64,000 nt of DNA from Gossypium raimondii. Lineage: Eukaryota > Streptophyta > Magnoliopsida > Malvales > Malvaceae. The stretch's first letter is position 1; each line of letters begins with the position of its first letter. The DNA lies in the NCBI RefSeq assembly GCF_025698545.1, contig NC_068575.1:62195980-62259979 (forward strand), read 5' to 3'. Made by a program: the position numbers and the translations under genes. Under the pieces are notes generated by a model that was not told the DNA's origin, did no database searches, and saw nothing but the letters and a program-made list of their open reading frames with translations. Shown piece after piece: positions 54,030 to 64,000 of the stretch.

Positions 54030-56735
54030 ACGTCTTATACAATGGATTTGTTATTATTATCAACTTCAAAATAGAGTTTCATCCCTTTTATCATTTTTCT
54101 AAAAATTGTTTTAGTATTATAAATACAATTAAATATAATTATAAACTAGATTTTTACCGTGGATCGAATACATATATTCTTAAATTATTATAGTATAAAA
54201 TATAAATAGATTAAAAATTGCATCGCATATTATATGCACAAAATATAAAAAGATAAATTTTATAATGTTTTTATATTATGTGATTCTTATGTATTATAAA
54301 ATTTATAATACATAAAATTAAATTTATAATAATATTATATATTACTACAATGTGAACATTAAAAATTTTAATATAATTGTATATAAAATTTTAATAAATA
54401 AAAATATATAGGATATTAAATTAAAATTAAAAATAATATAAATATATATTGAATATGGGTGACCTTAAAATGGGTTTAGGTTAAGTGATTTATAAATATG
54501 AATATGTTTAGATAAAATTTTAGACTTATATATTGAATCGAGTTAGACTTGGATAAAAATAAAATATATTAATATTATACTTAAGCATAACTTAACTTGA
54601 TCTATGAACACTTTTAATCGATATTATTTCTTTCTTTTCTTATAAAAATCTCATATATATGAAAATAAAAAAAATAAAAGAGAAATACTAACTTTTGATC
54701 GAGGTTGATTGGTTTAAACCATAGGTATAACCATGGAAAAAGTCACTTGTAAAGAAGTTTAATACATTTTTAATGAAGGAAGAGATTTGTATAGACAAGG
54801 TTAGATAGCTCTTTCCTTTCAATCTTGACATGTGTTCGTGTAGGTCTTGCTCTAGACTTCTCTATAGGGGCATGATAGCTTTTTAGCTTTGTGACGACAA
54901 CATTTGATGTACCTAACGATCAGGTTGCTATTAGACTTCGTGCAGATTTGATGAAGCTTCGTGTGCATTAGGGTGACTCGACACCTATCTTAACGAGGTA
55001 GACTAAATGTCTGTTTGATTGCCAGTAAAATATTTTCTGTAAAATGATTTCGGGAAAATATTTTACTTTTCTGTAAAATGATTTACTGGAAAATATTTTC
55101 TGGTGTTTGATTGAATCTGAGTAAAATATTTTCGGCTGTTTGACAGATTTCCTGAAAATATTTTTCGAAAAAATTGTTTTTACATATATTGATATATATT
55201 AATAAATTTTTATATTTTAAATTATTTTTACATATATTGCAATGATTTATTTATAATAATACTCAATTATTAAGCCACATATTAATCGTTATAAATTGAA
55301 AAAAATTAATATCAAATAAATTATTTGTAATTGTGTTAAAAAAATAAGTATTGAATAATTAAAAAAACAAGTTACTGGAAAATCGATAAATAGAAGCAAT
55401 TTTCTACCGGAAATGAAGGAATGAATGAAGAAGGCGATAGAAAGGAGAGAACGGAAAATGTCTTACGGAAATTGAAAGGGTAAGACATTTTCCTTAAAAT
55501 GTAACCCATTTTCCCTTGTTTTGGAGTTCATTTTACAAATGGAAAATGTTTTCCGCCAATCAAACGCTGGAAAAGTTGGAAATGATTTTCCGGAAAATCA
55601 ATTCCTTCAATCAAACAGAACTTAAATGATAGCAAGGTTCACAATCAACAAGATGGGTTTTTTTTACGGTAATTATTTGAATGCACTGTTCGTTATTTAG
55701 TATAGGCCTGATTCTTTCGATATAATTTTATGTATTTTTATTCGTTTTACGTTATGAAATTAATATTATTCAATTAAGAGATGATATTTATATAAAAATC
55801 TCACAATAATATCATCTCTAAAATTACATAATTTTAATTAGTTAATTATAATATAATTATTTTACACTATATGCTCCATTAATTTAACCATTAAGCAATA
55901 TAGCATTAATTCTCGCTTTTCTGTTATCTTTATTAGTATGATTTTTCTATGTCTCGCATTAGGTTAAATATTTATTTATTTTAATTATAGATAAAAAATT
56001 TGAAGGTTGCAATATACTTTAAATTATTGTACTGTTCAGATATTTAGAATTTAATATTCATACTTTTACTTTTAGTAATTTAGTCCTTCTACTTTTTGAG
56101 TTTAGAATTAATATTTGTTAACACTGTTAAAATTGTTTGTGTGACAATTTGAAATTTAAAAATAAATACTCACTTGGTATTCATATAACAAAATGATATT
56201 ATAATGAACTTGAATTTTAACCGTGTTAACAAATTTTAAAATTCACATAAACATTTTAATTAAAATAAAGCATTTAGACTAACTAGCGGCATTATAAGAG
56301 TTGAGGTATCAAATTATTTCAAAATTAAAATATAGAAATTAAATATTAAATTTGAGCAAGTAAAGAGATGAAAACTGAAAATTAACTACTTTTTATATAA
56401 TTTTAAAAAATAAAAGGTTAGAATTAAAATTTAACTATTATATTGTTATGTAAAAAAAACAAAACAAAAGAAATGAAAATACACAAGTCTCAAGTAAGGA
56501 AGGACTTAGGGCCTTCTTTTTATATATAGATATCAATATCCATAATTAGAGTTTTCCACTAAATTACCCAAATACCCTCATTTGAATGCAACATGATCGC
56601 ACATAGCTTCTCCATTCAAGACGGTTAATATCGTAATTACATCTCATAGGAACCTGTAAATACCCTAAACTCGCCTCATCAAATTTCCCCTTCCTCATCA
56701 AATTTCCCCATTTTTACGTCACCAAGGATTTAACA
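54030..56735. other. Intergenic
   Basis: AT-rich filler with the second Tourist-like MITE (55007-55622). From about 55860 it is upstream flank that resembles the upstream flank of the 58262 gene. No gene seen. Confidence 0.55.
55007..55622. mobile_element. Tourist-like (PIF/Harbinger-type) MITE, copy 2
   Basis: Same element as 27947-28553 over its whole length. Ends TGTCTGTTTGATTG and CAATCAAACAGAACT with TAA at 55004-55006 and 55623-55625. Non-coding, about 616 bases, with small indels relative to copy 1. Confidence 0.83.
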
Positions 56736-57284
56736 ATGGCCGGTCGCCAAGAAATACACGTAACCATAGTCTCCGGCGAAGGTCTTAAAAACGTCAATTG
56801 ACGTCACAGTCCGGTCAAGCCATACGACCCAAACAACAAATTATCCACTAAAGTCAGCGAAAAAGTTGATAGTCGTCCCACTAGGAATTCAACCCTAGTC
56901 ATCCCTCTTCCCGATCCAATCAACGACGAGACCAACCTCTATGTCGACGTCGTCCACTCCGGCAACGAGGACCGGGCCAAATCGTTCACCGGTTTGACTA
57001 TCTCGTGGACGTCTTAAAGGAGAACAATGGCTATGGAGAATACAAGAAATCGCTCAAGCTAAAACGACTTAATGGGGGGGAGACCCCATAGAAGAGTTGA
57101 GGTCAAAGTATTAATAAGAGGACCGGGCTATCACGTGCCACGCGCCTCCTTACGGGGCTGCTCCATACGGTGCTCCTCCACCGAGTTCATATGCACCTCC
57201 TTCATCGGCACCGTATGGGGCTGCTCCACCAAGTTCAGGCAGGCAGCTCCCCCGCCTTATGGTTACCCATACCCTCACCATTAG
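56736..57284 (+). pseudogene. Decayed tandem copy of the SRC2-like C2 gene
   Basis: Reads MAGRQEIHVTIVSGEGLKNV, which matches the start of the gene at 58262. The Trp codon after VN has become TGA. Later a block around the C2 middle is missing and frame is lost; the Pro/Tyr/Ala-rich tail is reduced to a few units and the Gly-rich C-terminal segment is gone. The promoter region is also copied, but its TATAAATA has become TGTAAATA. This is a duplicated host gene, not a processed copy. Confidence 0.88.
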
Positions 57285-58185
57285 TTACAAAATATAATCC
57301 CATAATTTACAAACAAGTTATAATGTAATCGAACATGGTGTAAATGTTCGTCATTATTATGAATTTTGAAATAGAGATTAATTTTGCTTTCAATGTTTTT
57401 TGTTCTTTTTTTTTCTTCACATAATCTTTAACTTTTTTTAGAGACATTAAAAATCTTTGTATTGCTTTATATTTTCTTTATTGCATCAGCCGGGGAAAAA
57501 ATTAAGTCCCTAGTTTTCAACTATAGTCATAAACCAATTGGAGCTTGAATGTCAATTCATTTATTTATTTTTCTTTGTTTAATTCTGTTTTATATCAATC
57601 TATTTTAATTTGGATGTTTTTGTGTTCTTAAATAATACATTAAAAGTTTAAAAGCATATAAATACAAATATTGTATTGGTATATTTGGTTTTCTTAGAAT
57701 ACAAATAATTAGCTTGTATTATTTATTTTATTATACAATTCTTACTAATACCCTTGAAATAAGAGAAATATATGCGTTGAAGTGTGTATAAATCTACCTC
57801 ATTCTAATTATTAATACTATCAATTTTTTCATTAAAGAAATAAATTATTTGAAGTTCACTATTTAAAAATGCAAGCTCTATCAATTAATAAATCATGGCG
57901 AATCATTGTGGAGATACATTAACTTTTTAGTGATATCATATATTATAAAAAAAATGCGACCTCTAAATTTTTAACAGATGTTACATAATTAATTAGAATA
58001 CATACAGTATATGCTCCAGTAATTTAGGCATTACTCTCGTTTCTTTAATTACCCTACATCAATATCCATGAGTTTTATTTCCCTACACACCTATATTTAC
58101 CTAACTATCCCCATTAAATCCAACATTATCCTACAAAATTTATCTGGTCTAGATGGTCAATATTGTAATTATATTCATGGGAACC
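57285..58185. other. Spacer between the dead and live C2 genes
   Basis: AT-rich, without genes. The last 250 bases are the promoter of the live gene and align loosely with 55860-56700 ('tatatgctcca', 'caatatccat', 'aatattgtaatta'). Confidence 0.55.
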
Positions 58186-58193
58186 TATAAATA
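58186..58193 (+). promoter_or_regulatory. TATA box of the SRC2-like gene
   Basis: TATAAATA, 69-76 bases before the ATG at 58262. The matching site before the dead copy reads TGTAAATA. Confidence 0.75.
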
Positions 58194-58261
58194 CTCTCAG
58201 CCCATAGCCTTGTCTTCTTAAAAAACATTCTCATTTTTTCATATCACCAAAGGAATACAAA

Positions 58262-59203
58262 ATGGCCGCTCCTCAAGAAATACAGGTAACTTTCGTCTCC
58301 GGCAAAGATCTTCAAAACGTGAACTGGCGACACGGTCCGATCAAGCCGTACGCCGTCGTGTGGGTGGACCCGAGCAGCAAATTGGCCACTAAAGTCGACG
58401 AAAAGGGCGACACATATCCTACATGGAACTCGACCCTAGTCATCCCTCTTTTTTGTCCCATCAATGACGACACTAACCTTTACGTCGATGTCATCCATGC
58501 CGGCAACGAGGAGAAGACCAAGCCTCTTATCGGTTCAGCTAAACTGAATCTCCGAGATGTCTTAAAAGACAGCGGCCGCTATGGGGAATACGAGAAATCA
58601 CTCAAGTTGAAGCGACCTTCCGGTAGACCACAAGGTAAAGTTGACGTCAAAGTTTTAATAAGAGGGCCGGGGTATCATGTGCCTGATCAAAGCCGCGCAA
58701 TACCTTCATACGGGCATCCTCAATCGGCTCCTTACGGAGCCCCTCAACCGGCACCTTACGGGGCTCATCCATCGACTCCGTATGGAGCCTATCCACCAGC
58801 TTCATACGGAGCTCTACCGGGTTATGGTTACCCGTATGCTCAACAACCATTGCAACAACCGCAAAATCCGTATTATCCTTTTGCCCAACAAGGCGGCTAC
58901 TCATATAATGCGTACAATTATAATGCTCAACCTCAACCAGCTTCATACGGAGCTCCAACGGGTCATGGTTATGGCCATGGTCAGACTCAGGCTCCATTCG
59001 GTGCAACCGCAACCACCGTTGGTAGGTGCTATGAAGATAATAATAATAATAAGAAAAAGTTTGGCGGGATGGGGGCGGGAATGGCGATGGGTGCAGCTAT
59101 GGGTGTGGGTGTAGGGGCTTTGGGTGGACTTGCAATAGCGGAGGGTTTGGATGCACCGAGAGGTGATGATGATGGAGATAAAAAAGTTAGTGGTAGTGAA
59201 TGA
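58262..59203 (+). CDS. SRC2: SRC2-like C2-domain protein
   Basis: Intronless, 313 residues. Residues 5 to about 125 form a C2 domain (IQVTFVSGKDLQNVNW, PYAVVWVDPSSKLATKV, YPTWNSTLVIPL, LYVDVIHAG, LIGSAKLNLRDVL). The linker KVLIRGPGYHVP follows, then a Pro/Tyr/Ala-rich part with repeated PYGA/SYGA units (about residues 155-200) and a Gln/Tyr-rich part. The Gly/Ala/Met-rich hydrophobic stretch near residues 270-295 (AGMAMGAAMGVGVGALGGLA) probably binds or spans membrane. SRC2 homologues (named for cold-regulated soybean SRC2) act at ER and storage-vacuole or plasma membranes and respond to cold or defence signals; the exact role here is unknown. Confidence 0.92.
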   Translation: MAAPQEIQVTFVSGKDLQNVNWRHGPIKPYAVVWVDPSSKLATKVDEKGDTYPTWNSTLVIPLFCPINDDTNLYVDVIHAGNEEKTKPLIGSAKLNLRDVLKDSGRYGEYEKSLKLKRPSGRPQGKVDVKVLIRGPGYHVPDQSRAIPSYGHPQSAPYGAPQPAPYGAHPSTPYGAYPPASYGALPGYGYPYAQQPLQQPQNPYYPFAQQGGYSYNAYNYNAQPQPASYGAPTGHGYGHGQTQAPFGATATTVGRCYEDNNNNKKKFGGMGAGMAMGAAMGVGVGALGGLAIAEGLDAPRGDDDGDKKVSGSE

Positions 59204-59560
59204 AGATTAAATAATCAATTAACGTAAATGGTGTCTTGTTATATATTGTCGTTTTTATTGTTATTTTTTTATTTATTTGTTGTTTTGATTATTTTTTTAT
59301 CGAATAAAGCAAAAATTAGGCATCCAAAATGCCTTCCTTTTTGTTTTTTTGACGTAGATTGATAAACGCTTTTACGTGAAATCTCAAAAATTTTGGATGT
59401 GAGAATTCGTTCAGTAGCGGTGATAAAATAAAATAAAATTGAAGTAGGAGTGTCGAGTTATTTATTAATTAGTTACGAGAGAAGATATTGATAAATCGAA
59501 TTTAAATAGTATAATAATCCGATTTGTTTTCTGATTGAAAAAACCGATTTTTGAGCCTGA
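59204..59560. other. 3' flank of the SRC2-like gene
   Basis: Non-coding, with likely polyadenylation signals ('gaataaagc' near 59301). No repeat recognised. Confidence 0.5.
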
Positions 59561-62385
59561 ATTTTTTTAAACCGGGAGAGCTCGCTTACTAAACCGGAGA
59601 TAGTTATTATTTGAACATTGAATTAGTAATCAGAAGTATAAAGTGATTGGTTTGAATAATTAAAGGAAACAGTACAGGGATTAAATTGTTTGGTGACCAA
59701 AACTAGAGGAATTTGATTTGGAATTTTTGTAGGTCTCTAAGTAGCAAATGATTAATTAGCCTAGTGGGTTGACATGAATTCCACCAAATTTGTTGATAAA
59801 TGATCATGGCCATAGATTAATTGTCTTTAATAATTAATTAAGGTTAAATTAATACAAACATTAGTGTGGTAGTGGAAGGAAAGAGAAAACACATTTCTCT
59901 TTTTCTTGTTAATCTACAATCGGCTATGGAAGAAAGAAAAATATGGGTTGAGCTTCTTCCATATTCGGCCAAATTAACTTGAGGTAAGTGAACGCATTTT
60001 ACAAATTGTTCATGGAATTTTGGTTAAGAAAACATGATATGCTTAACCCAATTTTTAGTTTGTGCTATATATTATGAAGTTTTTCTCAAATTGCCATTAT
60101 TGAATTTATAAAGTATTGAAGATTGAAAACATGAAATTGAATATAACTAAGCTTGGTTGTGCTAAAATCATGCTTGAAAGATAGTGGAAATTGTTGGTAT
60201 AAGCTTGAATCAAGTTTAGATTATAGAATTAATTATGTGTTAGTAAAGAACTAATTGTAAGGGATAAAACTTTGAGGTTTGATAGTGAATAATAGTATTA
60301 TGAGGTCATTGTACTATATTTATAAGGTTGGATTTAGATTTGATCAGGTAAATTGTGAGATATATGTATTGCGGACATTAGTGATTTGAGGGATCAAATT
60401 GAAATAAATGCATTTATGTTTAAATTGTTGTAACGAAATGTTTGACTAATAGATTTTCGTAATTAAACTTATCGAACGTAGCTAATAACAAGAATGGAAC
60501 GTTGAGGGACAAATGTGAATCAAAAGACGGGCAACAATTTTGATTTGTTTAATTACTAAGTAATTAAGACATTGAATTAATTAGGTTGAAATCATATTTG
60601 AAAGATTGAACAATGTTGAGTTTAAATGACTATATTAGTTTTTATTGAAATATGGTGTTATATGATTTATTATTTAAGTTGATTTGCGTTGAATACTAAG
60701 ACTGATTTATGTTTAAATTGGTTAATTGAAAGGTAAAGTTGTGCACTCATAACTTGACCTCAATTTATGCTTTAATAGGCAGTTAACATAATCAAATAAT
60801 ATTTTCATCAGACACAATTCGAGGTATGTATGTACTTAATTACCAATAAGCTCAAGATATGCTTGAAATATGTAAATAAGAGATAGCATTGTGATGCTAT
60901 GTATATGGTGAAAATGGTTTGGTATATTTTCGATTGTGTACTTTTGGTAATGATGACATCAAAAGGTTATCTATGTTATATGGTTGAAAGTGATATTGGG
61001 ATGTTATTTTCCTATGTAACATGATTTGATATATTATACATGATAAAGGAAAATGTCCTATTAACAGTTTCGGATAAAGTTACGGGTATAGCTGACATAT
61101 ATAAGGTCTGTTTTGATAGGTGAGAGATCTAGTGCTGGGCACATATTATATTATGATAGTTCTCTAAATTTTGGGAGTCGAGAATGTATCACCAGCTCAA
61201 ATACCCTAGGGCACGAGTGTATTCTGGTGTGGTTGGTGGGATCGGTGCATTTATGCTCGACTAGTACTTTGGTGCGTATGCGGGTGTGTTGGTGGATTGA
61301 CCCGTGTATCCGTCCTCAAATTTGAGTCAATAGGAGTCGTATCAATAATTAAATGCATGTGTAATGTAATGGTTAATGGTTACTGAGTAAACATGAATAT
61401 GGAGATTTAATTGAATTATGCAAAATGAGGTGCTAATACCCTGATGGTCCATCGATATACTAGACAATCAAATGTGTTAAATGAATATGTCAGGGGTGAT
61501 TTACAAGTCGGTTAACATGAAAACTTATATGATTTACAGTTTTGATAGCTTACTAGTTATTATGTAATAAGATGATTTCTAAACATGTTATTAAACTTGA
61601 TTTCATAGTTTTATCAGGGTTTTTTTTTCTTCAAATTATGTTAACATCATTGAGTATATATTACTTAGTGTACGATTTGTTCATTTTTGTGCGTAGGTCT
61701 GATATAGGTTCAATAGATTAAAGTTGGAAGTATCCAAAACTCAACGACTCAGCTTAGACCAAGTTTGTGCTCGTTTTGTATGTATACAATTTATGGCATT
61801 ATCTAAGTTAGGTCTTGTGATTTATGGTTTAATTTGATGGTTTTGGTAACTTTACTTATAATGCTTTTAAATGATGGATTTTGATGCTTGAATTAATAAT
61901 TGGTATGCATGATTATAAGTGATCTTTTATAAATTTAACTTTGTTGGATTGTGGTTTCGAGTGACATTTCATGATTAGGTTGTTATTGAGATGTATTGGG
62001 CGTTTGAAATAAGCAGGTACAAGTTTGGTTTGTAATAAATGGTAAAAATGCATGCTTGGAATGTTCATTTTAGGTACTTCAACATTAGTGTCTTGAGACA
62101 GCAACAACATGTCTCGAGACCACCAGTGGAAATTGAATAAATGAGTTTGGATTCGAATTCTAATCCCATTTATAACCCCGTACAACATTTAAAAACTTTA
62201 AACATGGTTCATTAGCATTCATTGATTATACTCATGTGTTTTAATTGAGCTTTTATGCGATTTTATTTATTTGAATGGATGTTGCTTGTTAAATATGACA
62301 TTGAGCTAGTTTGAGTTGCTTCATCAACGTAATGTGATGTCACGCATTTGAATCCGATGATCAGGTCGAGAGTGGGGTGTCACAC
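59560..62385 (+). mobile_element. LTR-like fossil, probably a solo Ty3/gypsy-type LTR
   Basis: About 2.8 kb of non-coding sequence of uniform, moderately AT-rich character. It ends in 'gagtggggtgtcaca', the usual end of long gypsy-type LTRs in plants. The 5' end was not found and no coding region of an element is present. Old and worn; a weak assignment. Confidence 0.35.
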
Positions 62386-64000
62386 TTTACTTAATCAATT
62401 GAGTCTTAGTTTAATTAGCACAAGTGCTATTACAATAATTAGAAGGATATAAATTCAAATGCGCTCAAGTGCCAATTTTTATATACATTACCTAAACTAT
62501 TTATAATTTTTAAACTCCTAAAATGAAAAATACTACGTGTATAAGCGCATTTAAATTCATGTATTCCAAATTACTGTACTAGGATGATTTTAGCTTTTAT
62601 TATCAATTAAATTATAATTTTATTTATTATTTATGTATTGGGAGATCAAAATGAAAATTCCATATATATACTCTTTTATTTTTATTTTCTAACTTCAATA
62701 TTTATTTTAATAATCAAGAATACGAGAATTCTATTGAAATTAAAGAAAAGTTTAAACATATATATATTTAAAATTTTAATTACATTACTATAAAATTATA
62801 CTTTAATTTAATTATGCGATGTTATAATTATATCAAATCACTCTTAATTTAGACTAATATTTTATGATAGTAAATAAACATATTTAATTAATCTTAATTC
62901 ATATTATCCAACTATATAAACATTTATGGTTATCTATACATTAGTTATTATTTTATGTTCTATTTATTCTGTTACTATATTCTATTTAGTATATTATATA
63001 ATTTAGTATAATATTGTTTTTTAAGGAGTATGTTATCAAAAAGGGCGTTTTTAAGAGTAGAAATTTCACGACTAAATTGGTGCTTGAGTTGGTGGGCTCT
63101 CTTCCGGACACTAAATAAAGAACAACAAACACATAAGATACAACGAGATGATTACACAATTTAGTTCCTCTATGTTTATGAAGCCTAGTTCAGTGAGAAA
63201 CATGCATTCTCTTCGACAATTACAAAGTGAACTTACTCAATCACACACCCCGGGATCGTTTCCTTCACTCTTGCACTTCGAAGATGCAATACTCTCACCG
63301 CTATGATCACCCTTTGTGATCACAAGAAGTAAAATCACCATAAATGATTTTACTATAAAAGTAACACTCTTACAAAATTATTTTTCTAATACATTTATCT
63401 AGGCAAGTCTCTCAAATATATAAACATTGATTTCGAGATTTGCTTACAATAAAAGATCTAAACAATCTCAATGATTTTTTTTGAAAATAATAATCTATCA
63501 ATAAAGTAATAAAAATGTAAAAAATTTTAAGTAATTTAATAATTTTTGAATTGATGCTAATGATATAAATTAAGTAAAAATATTAAATAATAGTATAAAT
63601 AGTTGAATATTATTTTAATAAATCTTTTATCTAACAAAACTCAAAACTAATTACGAGCCCTGAAATTTTATCCAAGATACGTTACATTTTTCACATATTT
63701 AATTTTTTTACTTAATTTTATGTTTTAACCATTAAAAATATGTAATAAATTTAAATATTAAACTTAGCAAATATATTATTATCTAAATGTAAATATGGAT
63801 AATAAACTATAAATTAAACATATTAAAAATTATAGATATCTCTATTCATTATGTTTATTTTTCCAAGTTCATTTTCAATATAGGATGATATAATTTTGAC
63901 TCTTGAATTTGGTAAGTAAATCTACTTTGGTATCTATTATTATTATTATTTAGTTTGGTATCTAACTTTGAAACTAGATCAATTTTAGTTTTATACTTGA
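62386..64000. other. AT-rich end of the window with one repeat-like stretch
   Basis: 63040-63350 is less AT-rich ('caccccgggatcgtttcc', 'cgctatgatcaccctttgtg') and could be part of another element's terminal region, but I cannot assign it. The rest is AT-rich sequence without genes. Confidence 0.4.

Noticed and set aside
58647-59114. Alternative frames within the SRC2-like gene
   Set aside because: Products of the repetitive PYGA-coding region read in other frames.
61113-61325. 70-residue open frame
   Set aside because: Inside the LTR-like fossil at 59560-62385, without family features.

Overview
The window looks like nuclear DNA of a dicot plant. It is AT-rich, its genes have many short introns with GT/GC..AG borders, and it carries plastid-targeted nuclear genes and typical plant families (GRAS, SRC2-like C2, fibrillarin). 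The dispersed repeats resemble those I associate with cotton (Gossypium, Malvaceae); that identification is inference from memory, not from a search.

Layout. 1-2960 (-): an atypical GH28 polygalacturonase, cut by the left edge. 6459-11114 (+): a 14-exon bacterial-type MurC-like ligase. 12146-15468 (+): 8-exon lumazine synthase (riboflavin pathway, plastid). 17494-18365 (+): a two-exon Cys-plus-coiled-coil protein I do not recognise. 21707-22339 (+): an RBM18-like RNA-binding protein. 22948-25024 (+): a six-exon plastid DUF819 membrane protein, followed at 26587-27204 by a tandem partial copy that is dead. 28.6-33.8 kb: AT-rich repeat ground. 33827-35704 (-): intronless GRAS protein (SCL8 type). 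35.8-51.4 kb: mostly gene-poor, with an LTR-like fossil near 43 kb and a relic of a CLC chloride-channel first exon at 46.6 kb. 51459-53812 (-): 7-exon fibrillarin whose fifth intron holds C/D snoRNA copies. 56736-57284 (+): broken copy of the C2/SRC2-like gene that stands whole at 58262-59203 (+). 59.5-64 kb: LTR-like and other repeat remnants.

The genes do not form one pathway. Four of the proteins look plastid-linked or house-keeping (MurC-like, lumazine synthase, DUF819, fibrillarin). Two local tandem duplications each left one live gene and one decayed copy.

Most notable: (i) three tandem U60-like C/D snoRNA units in fibrillarin intron 5, one decayed; (ii) three introns that only keep frame with a GC donor; (iii) a tandem duplication at 24.3-29.3 kb whose two copies date a Tourist-like MITE insertion; (iv) a palindromic repeat family with about ten members, two of them inside murC introns. 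Exon borders were read by eye from splice signals, frame and remembered family sequence; no alignment was run. I saw no clear candidate for an entirely new system.
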